Below, in pieces: positions 1 through 8,217 of a stretch of DNA of 18,307 bases (positions are counted from its first letter, which is position 1; each line of letters starts with the position of its first letter). Under the pieces are notes generated by a model. It was given only the letters and a program-made list of their open reading frames with translations, had not been told where the DNA came from and ran no database searches. Both the position numbers and the translations under genes were made by a program. Source of the DNA: an uncultured Prevotellaceae bacterium (lineage in GTDB: Bacteria > Bacteroidota > Bacteroidia > Bacteroidales > Bacteroidaceae); NCBI GenBank assembly GCA_946407325.1, contig CAMJNN010000018.1:1-18307 (forward strand), written 5' to 3'.

Positions 1-1520
1 GTATCACGACTATGCAGACCGATGCTGGGTTCGTCGAGGATATACAGACTACCCACCAAACTGCTACCAAGTGAAGTAGCCAAGTTGATGCGCTGACTCT
101 CACCACCAGAAAGGGTGTTACTCTGTCGGTTCAGTGTGAGGTAACCCAAGCCCACCTCCACCATAAAGGTCAGGCGACTGTTAATCTCGGTCAGTATGCG
201 TTTGGCTATCTGTTGTTCATGCTCGCTTAACTTGAGCCGCTCGAAAAACAACTTCAAGTCTTCTAAAGGGATGTTCACCAGTTCGCTGATGCTCTTGCCG
301 CCCACCTTCACATAGTTGGCTTCAGGCTTCAGACGAGATCCGTGGCATTTGGGACACACCGTCTTGCCACGATAACGAGCCAGCATCACACGGTATTGAA
401 TCTTGTATTGATTCTCCTTCACCATGTCGAAGAAGTCGTTGATACCTTTAAAGAAAGGAGTGCCTTCCCACAGCATCCGTTTCTGCTCGTCAGTAAGCTG
501 ATAATAAGGCGTGAAGATGGGGAAGTCAGCCTTCTCGGCACCATGAATCACCTCGTCTTTCCACTCACTCATCTTGTCGCCTCGCCAGCACACCACAGCA
601 CCATCATATACAGACAAAGAACGGTTGGGCACCACCAAATGTTCGTCGATGCCAATCACACTGCCAAACCCCTCACATTCAGTACATGCTCCCAAGGGGG
701 AATTGAACGAGAACAGTTGGTCGTTGGGTTCCTCAAACGTCATGCCGTCGGCCTCGAACTTGGTACTGAAACGGTAGAGTTGCGTACTGCCATCTGGGTT
801 GAAGAAACGCAGCAAGCAGGTACCGTCACCCTCATACATAGCCGTTTCGGCAGAGTCGTTCAGGCGACTGATGGCATCAGGCTCATGCGACACCACAAAG
901 CGATCCACCAAGAGAAATACCACATCTTCCTTCTTGGGGATATAATCTTCGAGCTTCACCACCTTGCTGTTTACCTCCAAGCGGTTAAAGCCTTCTTTGT
1001 GCAATATATCCAACTGACGAGTCATGCTACGTCCTTCAGGCACAATCACAGGAGCCATCAGCAACATACGAGTGCCGTCGGCAAACTGTTGCATACAGCG
1101 ACTGATGTCATCCACAGAATGTTTGCGCACCTCTTGTCCGCTGACAGGACTGTAAGTTCTGCCAATGCGGGCATACAGCATACGCAGATAATCGTATATC
1201 TCTGTAGAAGTACCCACCGTTGAGCGAGGATTTCTGCTGGTCACTTTCTGCTCAATGGCAATAGCAGGGGGGATGCCTTTGATGAAGTCGCACTCAGGCT
1301 TGTTCAACCTGCCCAGGAACTGGCGGGCATAGCTGCTGAGGCTCTCCACATAGCGGCGTTGTCCCTCGGCATAGAGGGTATCGAATGCCAACGATGACTT
1401 GCCAGAACCAGAAAGTCCTGTAATCACCACCAGTTTGTTTCGTGGGATATCCACGCTCACATTCTTCAGGTTGTTCACCCTGGCACCTCTTATGCTGATA
1501 TATTTGTCTTCTTCCATCAT
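1..1520 (-). CDS. uvrA: Excinuclease ABC subunit A, N-terminal part (3' end outside window)
   Basis: UvrA is the damage-recognition ATPase of nucleotide excision repair and loads UvrB on damaged DNA in the cytoplasm. About 505 codons are visible; the family is usually about 940 residues, so the C-terminal half lies beyond position 1. Counting from the ATG at 1517, a Walker A motif GLSGSGKSS is at residues 34-42, a CPKC pair at C388/C391, the ABC signature LSGGESQR from residue 469, and a Walker B motif [12 protein letters not shown] close to the edge. Two consecutive ATGs (1520 and 1517) are both possible starts; no Shine-Dalgarno is visible. Oddity: the first zinc finger has only its second Cys pair (C278/C281, in ACTECEGFG); the place of the first CxxC reads [15 protein letters not shown]. 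From memory this variant is common in Bacteroidota UvrA. The gene diverges from the gene at 1601. Confidence 0.97.
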   Translation of the reverse strand, partial: MMEEDKYISIRGARVNNLKNVSVDIPRNKLVVITGLSGSGKSSLAFDTLYAEGQRRYVESLSSYARQFLGRLNKPECDFIKGIPPAIAIEQKVTSRNPRSTVGTSTEIYDYLRMLYARIGRTYSPVSGQEVRKHSVDDISRCMQQFADGTRMLLMAPVIVPEGRSMTRQLDILHKEGFNRLEVNSKVVKLEDYIPKKEDVVFLLVDRFVVSHEPDAISRLNDSAETAMYEGDGTCLLRFFNPDGSTQLYRFSTKFEADGMTFEEPNDQLFSFNSPLGACTECEGFGSVIGIDEHLVVPNRSLSVYDGAVVCWRGDKMSEWKDEVIHGAEKADFPIFTPYYQLTDEQKRMLWEGTPFFKGINDFFDMVKENQYKIQYRVMLARYRGKTVCPKCHGSRLKPEANYVKVGGKSISELVNIPLEDLKLFFERLKLSEHEQQIAKRILTEINSRLTFMVEVGLGYLTLNRQSNTLSGGESQRINLATSLGSSLVGSLYILDEPSIGLHSRD

Positions 1521-1536
1521 CTTAATGTCGCTTTGC

Positions 1537-1568
1537 TTTGCAAAGATACATTTTTTTTCCTATTTTTG
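1537..1568 (+). promoter_or_regulatory. Candidate promoter for the GHL10 gene
   Basis: TTTG at 1537-1540, a 20-nt spacer, then TATTTTTG at 1561-1568 match the Bacteroidota pattern TTTG-N20-TAnnTTTG. Predicted transcription starts near 1574, giving a 5' leader of about 27 nt before the ATG at 1601. Confidence 0.6.
1541..1548 (-). promoter_or_regulatory. Candidate -7 element for uvrA
   Basis: On the minus strand the bases read TATCTTTG, a full match to the Bacteroidota -7 consensus TAnnTTTG, about 20 nt before the uvrA ATG. No good TTTG sits at the expected upstream distance (the nearest, 1573-1576, gives a 24-nt spacer), so the -33 box is weak. The element abuts the -33 box of the divergent promoter for the gene at 1601. 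Confidence 0.5.
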
Positions 1569-1600
1569 CACTCAAAATCTCTAACTGATTCAGTACCCAG

Positions 1601-3103
1601 ATGAAAATAAAACAACTCATGATATCTCTCATTGCCCTCATGTTGTTGAATGTGAGTGTAATGGCGCAGAATACCCCACCTAAACGAGAATTTAGAGGAG
1701 CTTGGATACAAGCCATTAATGGACAATTTAAGGGCAAATCGGCAACTCAAATGCAGCAGATGCTTACCCAGCAGTTGGATGCTCTGCAGGCAACAGGTAT
1801 CAATGCCATTATCTTTCAGGTAAGACCTGAGGCTGATGCCCTGTATGCTTCCTCATTAGAACCTTGGAGCCGCTATCTTTCAGGGGTGCAAGGGCAGGCG
1901 CCCAATCCCTATTGGGACCCTATGGCGTGGATGATAGAAGAGTGCCATAAACGCAATATGGAGTTTCATGCTTGGATCAATCCTTATCGTGCCAAGACAC
2001 AGGCTTCGGCACAGACCGATCCCAAGCATATCACTAACCAGCATCCAGAATGGTTCTTGCCTTATAACAATCAGTTATTCTTTAATCCAGCGTTGTCGGA
2101 ATGTCGTGCATACATCCGCAGTGTGGTCATAGATATTGTGACACGTTACGATGTGGATGCCCTTCACATGGATGATTATTTCTATCCTTATCCAGCTAAT
2201 GGTCAGGAGTTTCCTGATGAGGCTGATTACCAGCGCTTAGGCGCAGGCTTCAATAACAAAGGCGATTGGCGCAGGCATAATGTCAATCTCCTGATTGAGG
2301 AGATACACCATCTGATAAGAGAACTAAAGCCTTGGGTGAAGTTTGGCGTTTCGCCTTTCGGTATCTATCGCAATCAGAAGAGCGACCCACATGGCAGCGA
2401 TACCAATGGCCTCCAAAATTATGATGAACTGTATGCCGACATCTTGCTGTGGGTAAACAACGGTTGGATTGACTATAACATCCCACAGATATATTGGCAT
2501 GTGGGGCATCCTGCTGCCGATTACGGCAAGTTGGTGGATTGGTGGGCAAAGCATGCCGGCAATCGTCCGCTTTATATCGGACAGAGCATTCTCAATACCG
2601 TACAGAATGCCGACCCCAATAATCCCAACCAGCATCAGATGCCGCTGAAGATGACGTTGCAACGCCAGTATCAGACCATACAGGGCAGTTGTCAGTGGTA
2701 CACCCAGAACATTGTAGATAATGTGGGCAATTATACCGAACTGCTGAAACAGGTATATCACAAATATCCTGCCCTTCCGCCTACGTCACCTTTCATGGAC
2801 AACAAGGCACCCAAGAAGGTGAGCAGGTTGGCTGTCATAGGTACTGACGACGGTCCTGTGCTGATGTGGACAGCTCCTGCTGCCAAGACCGAAATGGATA
2901 GGGCCGTACGTTATGTGGTCTATCGCTTTGCCAAGGGAGAACGGGTAGATTTGTCCGACCCTTCACACATAGTGGCTATTACTCGAGACACCTATTACAA
3001 TCTGCCTTTGTCGATAGAGCCTGGACAATACACCTATGTGGTAACTGCCCTTGATAGGTTGCACAATGAGTCGAAACTCGCTAAAAAGAAAATTAAACTT
3101 TAA
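1601..3103 (+). CDS. Secreted glycoside hydrolase-like family 10 (GHL10/DUF187) protein
   Basis: A 500-residue protein with a Sec signal peptide (residues 1-22, hydrophobic core then VMA|QN). The GHL10 (DUF187, YngK-like) domain spans about residues 28-400. It starts with REFRGAWIQ and has FHAWINPYR (122-130), HMDDYFYPYP (from H189) and FGVSPFGIYRN (from F248), as expected for a TIM-barrel hydrolase fold. D191/D192 are plausible acidic active-site residues by position, but I cannot confirm catalysis. Residues about 405-500 look like a fibronectin type III-type beta domain (KVSRLAVIG... YTYVVTALDRLHNESK). The family is thought to act on cell-wall or surface glycans; the substrate cannot be read from sequence. 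It has its own promoter and is followed after 53 bp by purL, with no obvious terminator between them. Confidence 0.9.
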   Translation: MKIKQLMISLIALMLLNVSVMAQNTPPKREFRGAWIQAINGQFKGKSATQMQQMLTQQLDALQATGINAIIFQVRPEADALYASSLEPWSRYLSGVQGQAPNPYWDPMAWMIEECHKRNMEFHAWINPYRAKTQASAQTDPKHITNQHPEWFLPYNNQLFFNPALSECRAYIRSVVIDIVTRYDVDALHMDDYFYPYPANGQEFPDEADYQRLGAGFNNKGDWRRHNVNLLIEEIHHLIRELKPWVKFGVSPFGIYRNQKSDPHGSDTNGLQNYDELYADILLWVNNGWIDYNIPQIYWHVGHPAADYGKLVDWWAKHAGNRPLYIGQSILNTVQNADPNNPNQHQMPLKMTLQRQYQTIQGSCQWYTQNIVDNVGNYTELLKQVYHKYPALPPTSPFMDNKAPKKVSRLAVIGTDDGPVLMWTAPAAKTEMDRAVRYVVYRFAKGERVDLSDPSHIVAITRDTYYNLPLSIEPGQYTYVVTALDRLHNESKLAKKKIKL

Positions 3104-3121
3104 CAATGAAAGTTGAGTTAA

Positions 3122-3152
3122 TTCTCAATTCTCAATTTTCAATTATCAATTA
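3122..3152 (+). repeat. 7-bp tandem repeat (TTNTCAA), four copies
   Basis: Between the GHL10 gene and purL there are four back-to-back heptamers: TTCTCAA twice, TTTTCAA, then TTATCAA, followed by TTA. Written from TCAAT, each unit is TCAATTN, which resembles the GGTCAAT heptamers around the first chrA gene. A small inverted repeat TTGAG (3113-3117) / CTCAA (3124-3128) overlaps its left end. Confidence 0.8.
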
Positions 3153-3156
3153 AAAT

Positions 3157-6100
3157 ATGATATTATTTTTCAGAACCCCTCAACAGAGCGTGATAGCCGT
3201 AGAGAGCGACCACACGCCTAATCAGAAAGAAGCCGAAGAGTTGTCTTGGCTGTTTGGTGAAGCTAAACCCGAGCGTGAAGAAAACCTCAAGGGCTACTTC
3301 GTTGGTCCACGTCGTGAGATGATCACTCCTTGGAGTACCAATGCCGTTGAGATTACCCAGAACATGGGCTTAACGGGCATTGCCCGCATCGAGGAGTATT
3401 TCCCTGTAGCTGATGAAAATGCTGACCATGACCCCATGCTGCAACGTATGTACAAAGGTCTTGACCAGCAGGTGTTCACTACCAATCGTAAGCCAGAGCC
3501 TATCATCCATATTGACGACCTGGAGGCCTACAACGAACGTGAAGGTCTGGCACTGTCGAAAGACGAGATGGACTACCTCAAGCAAGTAGAAAAAGACTGC
3601 GGACGTCCATTAACCGACTCTGAGGTGTTTGGTTTTGCACAGATCAACTCTGAGCACTGTCGCCACAAGATTTTTGGCGGTACCTTTGTCATCGACGGCA
3701 AGGAGATGGAGTCCAGCCTGTTCCAGTTGATTAAGGATACCACCAAGGCACATCGTGGTAAGATCATCTCTGCTTACAAGGACAATGTGGCATTTGCCGA
3801 GGGTCCTGTGATCGAGCAGTTCGCTCCTGCTGACCATTCAAAGCCTGATTATTTCCAGGTAAAAGATATCAAGAGTGTGATTTCGCTCAAGGCCGAGACA
3901 CACAATTTCCCCACCACTGTGGAACCTTTCAACGGTGCTTCTACAGGTACAGGAGGCGAGATACGTGATCGTATGGGGGGTGGTAAAGGTTCTTGGCCTA
4001 TTGCTGGTACGGCAGTTTATATCACTTCCTATCCTCGTACTGATGAAGACCGTGCGTGGGAAAATGTTTTGCCAGTACGCAAGTGGCTTTACCAGACCCC
4101 AGAGCAGATCTTGATCAAGGCTTCCAACGGTGCCAGCGACTTTGGCAATAAGTTCGGTCAGCCACTGATTTGCGGTTCATTGTTGACCTTCGAGCACAAG
4201 GAAGGCAACGAGATATATGGTTACGACAAGGTAATCATGCTGGCAGGTGGCGTGGGCTACGGCACTGAGCGCGATTGCCTCAAGGGTCAGCCGCAGCCAG
4301 GCAACAAGATTGTGCTGTTGGGTGGTGATAACTACCGCATTGGTTTGGGTGGTGGTTCTGTGTCTTCAGTAGATACAGGCCGTTATAGCAATGGTGTCGA
4401 ACTGAATGCCGTTCAGCGTGCCAATGCCGAGATGCAGAAGCGTACCTACAACGTAGTGCGTGCCCTCTGCGAAGAAGAGAACAACCCAGTGGTATCTATC
4501 CACGATCATGGTGCAGCTGGTCATGTTAACTGTCTCAGCGAACTCGTGGAAGATTGTGGTGGTTTGATTGATATGAGTCAGTTGCCTATTGGCGACAAGA
4601 CCCTGTCATCCAAGGAAATCATTGCCAACGAGAGTCAGGAGCGTATGGGTCTGTTGATTCAGGAAGAAGCACTGGAGCATGTGCGCAAGATTGCCGAGCG
4701 TGAGCGTGCGCCGATGTATGTAGTAGGAGAGACCACAGGCGATCATCGCTTTGCATTCCAGCAGGCAGATGGTGTTCGTCCATTCGATTTGGCAGTCAGC
4801 CAGATGTTCGGCTCATCGCCCAAGACCTATATGATTGACGAAACCGTAGAGCGTCATTATCAGAACCCTGCGTACGATGTGACCAAGCTCGATGAGTATA
4901 TCAATAATGTGCTGCAGCTCGAAGCGGTGGCTTGCAAGGACTGGCTCACCAACAAGGTGGACCGTTCTGTCACAGGTCGCATTGCTCGTCAGCAGTGCCA
5001 GGGTGAGTTGCAGTTGCCTCTCAGCGACTGTGGTGTGGTGGCCCTCGACTATCGTGGCAAGAAAGGTATCGCTACCGCCATTGGTCATGCGCCTCAGGTA
5101 GCATTGGCAGACCCAGCTAAGGGTTCTATTATGGCTGTGAGCGAAGCCCTGACCAATGTGGTATGGGCGCCTCTGAACAGTGGCATCGACGGCGTGAGCC
5201 TCAGTGCCAACTGGATGTGGCCTTGCCGTTCTCAGAAGGGTGAGGATGCTCGTCTCTATACCGCAGTGAAGGCGTTGAGCGACTATTGCCAGCAGTTGGG
5301 TATCAACGTACCTACTGGTAAGGACTCTTTGAGTATGACCCAGCAATATCCTGATGGTACGAAGGTCATCGCCCCTGGAACCGTCATCGTAAGTGCTGGT
5401 GCCGAGGTGGACGATATTCGTCAGGTGGTATCACCAGTGATGGTGAACAACAAGAGTACCAGTCTCTATCACGTTGACTTTAGCTTCGACCAGCTGCGCT
5501 TAGGTGGTTCAGCCTTCGCACAGAGTCTCAATAAGGTGGGCGACGATGTACCAACCGTTACTGACCCCGATTACTTCCGAGATGCTTTCAACGCCATCCA
5601 GCAGCTGATCCGCAAGGGTGTCATCCTGGCTGGTCATGATATCTCTGCTGGTGGCTTGATAACCACCCTGTTGGAGATGTGCTTTGCCAATGTGGAGGGT
5701 GGTATGGAACTCAACCTCGATAAGATAGCTGAGGCTGATTTGGTGAAGATTCTCTTTGCCGAGAACCCAGGTGTAGTGATCCAGGTAGCCAATAAAGACA
5801 CCCAGCGCTTCAAGGATATGATGGAAGATGCAGGTGTGGGCTATGTCAAATTAGGTCACCCATGCGACGAACGTCACATCCTTGTCAACAAGGACGGTGC
5901 TACATATCAGTTTGGCATCGACTACTTGCGTGATGTATGGTACTCATCTTCTTATCTGTTGGATCGCAAGCAAGTGGCTAATGGTTTGGCAAAGGAGCGC
6001 TTCAACAACTACAAGCAGATGCCGTTAGAATATAAGTTCAACAAAGACTTCACTGGCACATTCAAGCAATATGGCATCAGTCCCGACCGTCGCAAGCCTT

Positions 6101-6858
6101 CTGGTTTGAAAGCAGCTGTGATTCGTGAGAAGGGAACCAATAGTGAGCGCGAGATGGCTTACGCCCTCTACTTGGCTGGCTTCGATGTGAAGGATGTAAC
6201 GATGACCGACTTGGCAAGTGGTCGTGAGACGTTGGACGACATCAACATGATTGTGTTCTGTGGTGGCTTCTCTAACAGCGACGTACTCGGCTCAGCCAAG
6301 GGTTGGGCAGGTGCTTTCCGCTATAGCGAGAAAGCCAAGGAAACCCTGAATCGTTTCTATGCCCGTCCTGATACATTGTCGTTAGGTGTCTGCAACGGTT
6401 GTCAGCTCATGATGGAGCTCAACCTCTTGTCGCCTGATCGTCAAGACATCGGTAAGATGGTACACAACGACAGTCATAAGTTTGAGTCATGCTATGTCAG
6501 TCTGAACATTCCAAAGAACAACAGCGTGATGTTTGGCTCTCTCAGTGGCAACAAGATTGGCATTTGGGTAGCTCATGCTGAGGGCAAGTTCAGTCTCAAG
6601 GGCAAGGAAGAAGACTATAACATTGTGGCCAAGTACAACTACAGTCAGTATCCTGGCAATCCTAATGGCAGTGATTTCGACGTAGCAGGTTTGGCAAGCG
6701 CCGATGGCCGTCATATAGCTATCATGCCTCACTTGGAGCGTGCATTCTTCCCTTGGCAGTGTGGCGACTATCCTGCTAACCGCAAGAACGATGAAATAAC
6801 CCCGTGGATCGAGGCATTCGTCAATGCTCGTCGCTGGGTCGAAGGAAAGAAGAAATAA
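3157..6858 (+). CDS. purL: Phosphoribosylformylglycinamidine synthase, single-chain
   Basis: PurL converts FGAR, glutamine and ATP to FGAM in de novo purine synthesis, in the cytoplasm. The 1233-residue length is that of the large single-chain form with a fused glutaminase. The N-terminal domain begins MILFFRTPQQS, and the synthetase region carries AETHNFPTTVEPFNGASTG and the Gly-rich stretch DRMGGGKGSWP. The C-terminal class I amidotransferase domain (about 970-1230) has its nucleophile in LGVCNGCQ (C1079) and the catalytic pair in PHLERAFFPW (H1192, E1194). All three triad residues are present, so it should be active. The ATG at 3157 is preferred because the protein then starts at the usual family N-terminus. 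No TAnnTTTG promoter is visible in the 53-bp gap upstream, so it may be read through from the GHL10 gene. Confidence 0.98.
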   Translation: MILFFRTPQQSVIAVESDHTPNQKEAEELSWLFGEAKPEREENLKGYFVGPRREMITPWSTNAVEITQNMGLTGIARIEEYFPVADENADHDPMLQRMYKGLDQQVFTTNRKPEPIIHIDDLEAYNEREGLALSKDEMDYLKQVEKDCGRPLTDSEVFGFAQINSEHCRHKIFGGTFVIDGKEMESSLFQLIKDTTKAHRGKIISAYKDNVAFAEGPVIEQFAPADHSKPDYFQVKDIKSVISLKAETHNFPTTVEPFNGASTGTGGEIRDRMGGGKGSWPIAGTAVYITSYPRTDEDRAWENVLPVRKWLYQTPEQILIKASNGASDFGNKFGQPLICGSLLTFEHKEGNEIYGYDKVIMLAGGVGYGTERDCLKGQPQPGNKIVLLGGDNYRIGLGGGSVSSVDTGRYSNGVELNAVQRANAEMQKRTYNVVRALCEEENNPVVSIHDHGAAGHVNCLSELVEDCGGLIDMSQLPIGDKTLSSKEIIANESQERMGLLIQEEALEHVRKIAERERAPMYVVGETTGDHRFAFQQADGVRPFDLAVSQMFGSSPKTYMIDETVERHYQNPAYDVTKLDEYINNVLQLEAVACKDWLTNKVDRSVTGRIARQQCQGELQLPLSDCGVVALDYRGKKGIATAIGHAPQVALADPAKGSIMAVSEALTNVVWAPLNSGIDGVSLSANWMWPCRSQKGEDARLYTAVKALSDYCQQLGINVPTGKDSLSMTQQYPDGTKVIAPGTVIVSAGAEVDDIRQVVSPVMVNNKSTSLYHVDFSFDQLRLGGSAFAQSLNKVGDDVPTVTDPDYFRDAFNAIQQLIRKGVILAGHDISAGGLITTLLEMCFANVEGGMELNLDKIAEADLVKILFAENPGVVIQVANKDTQRFKDMMEDAGVGYVKLGHPCDERHILVNKDGATYQFGIDYLRDVWYSSSYLLDRKQVANGLAKERFNNYKQMPLEYKFNKDFTGTFKQYGISPDRRKPSGLKAAVIREKGTNSEREMAYALYLAGFDVKDVTMTDLASGRETLDDINMIVFCGGFSNSDVLGSAKGWAGAFRYSEKAKETLNRFYARPDTLSLGVCNGCQLMMELNLLSPDRQDIGKMVHNDSHKFESCYVSLNIPKNNSVMFGSLSGNKIGIWVAHAEGKFSLKGKEEDYNIVAKYNYSQYPGNPNGSDFDVAGLASADGRHIAIMPHLERAFFPWQCGDYPANRKNDEITPWIEAFVNARRWVEGKKK

Positions 6859-6894
6859 TCCCTCTCCGAGAAGAGCAGAGGAGGTGTGTAGTAA

Positions 6895-6942
6895 TCCCCC
6901 AAGCTCCCCCTCTGATATAGAGGGGGGCCGAAGGGCGGGGGA
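6895..6942. repeat. GC-rich two-tier inverted repeat after purL
   Basis: An inner stem CCCCCTCT (6906-6913) / AGAGGGGG (6919-6926) has a 5-nt loop GATAT. It sits inside an outer pair TCCCCC (6895-6900) / GGGGGA (6937-6942). It could end purL transcription or be a REP-like palindromic element. There is no T-run on either side, so a simple intrinsic terminator is not convincing. Confidence 0.7.
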
Positions 6943-6950
6943 ATATTAAT

Positions 6951-6964
6951 GGTTGATGGTCAAT
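6951..6964 (+). repeat. Two GGT(C/T)(A/G)AT heptamers over the first chrA start
   Basis: GGTTGAT then GGTCAAT occur back to back and include the start codon of the first chrA gene (ATG at 6956-6958). The second unit is identical to the heptamer repeated at the other end of that gene (7478-7498). Confidence 0.65.
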
Positions 6965-7504
6965 AATTTTTATATAGAAGCCTTTAAGATATTCTTCAAG
7001 ATAGGAGCATTCACCATTGGTGGTGGTTATGCCATGGTGCCCTTGATTGAAGACGAGATAGTGAATAAGCGACATTGGATAGAGCAGGACGATTTCCTCG
7101 ACCTGCTCGCCATTGCGCAATCGGCTCCAGGCATTCTGGCCGTCAATATCGCTATCTTCGTAGGCTATAGGCTTCGAGGTGTCAAGGGCAGTCTGGTCAC
7201 CAGCTTAGGCAGCATCCTGCCATCGTTCTTGATGATACTGGCCATCGCTCTGTTCTTTGCTACCTATAAGGACAATCCCTATGTTGAGAAAGTCTTCAAG
7301 GGCATCCGTCCTGCTGTGGTAGCGCTCATTGCCGCCCCCGTATTCCGTATGGGCAAGAAAGCCAAACTTACCTGGAAGACCATTTGGATTCCAGTGGTAA
7401 GCGCTTTGCTCATCTGGCTCCTGGGCTTCTCACCGATATGGATTATCATTGCCGCTGGTGTCGGAGGCTATATTTATGGTCAATGGTCAATGGTCAATGG
7501 TTAA
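6956..7504 (+). CDS. chrA: Chromate transporter, short-chain CHR family (first subunit)
   Basis: A 182-residue integral membrane protein of the CHR family. The family exports chromate, although many members have no proven substrate. Conserved motifs are FFKIGAFTIGGGYAM (about 13-27) and AIAQSAPGILAVN (from 52), followed by several hydrophobic segments. It is a half-size protein, and an equally long partner follows 40 bp downstream; short-chain CHR pairs are known to work together, so a heteromeric transporter is likely. The ATG at 6956 is chosen; an in-frame TTG at 6953 is less likely. The last codons (GQWSMVNG and stop) are made of a 7-bp repeat, so this tail is probably not conserved. Confidence 0.93.
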   Translation: MVNNFYIEAFKIFFKIGAFTIGGGYAMVPLIEDEIVNKRHWIEQDDFLDLLAIAQSAPGILAVNIAIFVGYRLRGVKGSLVTSLGSILPSFLMILAIALFFATYKDNPYVEKVFKGIRPAVVALIAAPVFRMGKKAKLTWKTIWIPVVSALLIWLLGFSPIWIIIAAGVGGYIYGQWSMVNG

Positions 7505-7547
7505 CGGTCAACGTTCAACGGTCAATGTTTAACAGTTTACGGTTATG
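7478..7547 (+). repeat. Ten-unit 7-bp tandem repeat joining the two chrA genes
   Basis: Ten consecutive heptamers fill 7478-7547. Units 1-3 and 7 are GGTCAAT; the others are variants (GGTTAAC, GGTCAAC, GTTCAAC, GTTTAAC, AGTTTAC, and finally GGTTATG). The first four code for the C-terminus and stop of the first chrA gene, and the last contains the ATG of the second. Because 7 is not a multiple of 3, gain or loss of units would shift the frame and spacing at this junction. Confidence 0.9.
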
Positions 7548-8093
7548 TTGTACTTAGCGCTGTTTTGGACATTCTTTAAGATAGGCCTGTTTGGTTTTGG
7601 CGGAGGTTACGCCATGCTCTCCCTTATCCAAGCAGAGGTAGTCACCATTCATGGTTGGCTCACTACGCAGCAGTTTACCGACATCGTAGCCATCAGTCAG
7701 ATGACACCAGGTCCTATCGGCATCAATAGCGCCACCTATGTAGGCTTTACCGCCACAGGCAGTGTGTGGGGGAGTGTAGTGTCCACCTTTGCCGTATGCT
7801 TGCCCTCATTCATTCTGATGCTCACCATCAGCAAGTTCTTTCTTAAGTATCAGCACCACCCATTGGTCGAGAGTGTCTTCAAGGGCCTGCGCCCTGCAGT
7901 CATAGGTCTGTTGGCTGCTGCTGCCCTACTGCTGATGAATGAAGAGAACTTTGGCAACCCCGTTACCGACAAATACCAGTTCATCACCAGCTGTCTGCTT
8001 TTCCTCGTAGCCTTTGTTTCCACCAGTCACTTCAAGGCTAATCCCATCCTAATGATAATTATTTGTGGAATTATAGGCCTAGCCGTATATTAA
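7545..8093 (+). CDS. chrA: Chromate transporter, short-chain CHR family (second subunit)
   Basis: A 182-residue membrane protein, the same length as its upstream partner and homologous to it. CHR motifs are FFKIGLFGFGGGYAM (10-24) and DIVAISQMTPGPIGIN (about 47-62). The TPGP form here versus SAPG in the partner fits the N-half/C-half asymmetry seen in paired short-chain CHR proteins. It likely forms the transporter together with the 6956-7504 product; the substrate is inferred from family only. The start ATG lies in the last unit of the 7-bp repeat. The C-terminus IICGIIGLAVY is echoed by a diverged copy in the same frame 84 bp downstream. Confidence 0.93.
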   Translation: MLYLALFWTFFKIGLFGFGGGYAMLSLIQAEVVTIHGWLTTQQFTDIVAISQMTPGPIGINSATYVGFTATGSVWGSVVSTFAVCLPSFILMLTISKFFLKYQHHPLVESVFKGLRPAVIGLLAAAALLLMNEENFGNPVTDKYQFITSCLLFLVAFVSTSHFKANPILMIIICGIIGLAVY

Positions 8094-8116
8094 GCACTAT
8101 TCCCAATTTGAGCCAT

Positions 8117-8137
8117 TTCCCCGCCACTGGCGGGGAA
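8117..8137 (+). terminator. Perfect 9-bp GC-rich hairpin after the chrA pair
   Basis: TTCCCCGCC (8117-8125) and GGCGGGGAA (8129-8137) pair perfectly around the loop ACT. It lies 24 bp after the second chrA stop codon. The following bases (TGTTAATGTTTG) are only moderately T-rich, so it may be a terminator or just a 3'-end-stabilising stem. Confidence 0.55.
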
Positions 8138-8144
8138 TGTTAAT

Positions 8145-8174
8145 GTTTGTGGGGTAATAGGCTTAGCGGTTTAT
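8145..8174 (+). pseudogene. Relic of a chrA 3' end
   Basis: These 30 bases align without gaps to the end of the second chrA gene (8061-8090) with 23 identities. They lie exactly 84 bp downstream, in the same frame. Read in that frame they give VCGVIGLAVY against ICGIIGLAVY; of ten codons four are identical, four differ silently and two are Ile-to-Val changes. That pattern indicates divergence while coding, so this is probably the leftover end of a different chrA copy or allele. The frame continues as AVIPLEKR with no recognisable function. There is a TGA at 8109-8111 between the gene and the relic. Confidence 0.6.
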
Positions 8175-8217
8175 GCCGTTATTCCGTTGGAAAAAAGGTT
8201 CCTATTGAGCGTCTGCC

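Noticed and set aside
342..1223. A 293-codon plus-strand open frame opposite uvrA
   Set aside because: The minus strand encodes unmistakable UvrA motifs across the same bases; the plus frame has no promoter or recognisable domain.
6956..8093. One chrA gene split by a frameshift
   Set aside because: The two ORFs are homologous to each other, equal in length and each has the full N-terminal CHR motif, so they are a short-chain pair and not fragments of one gene.
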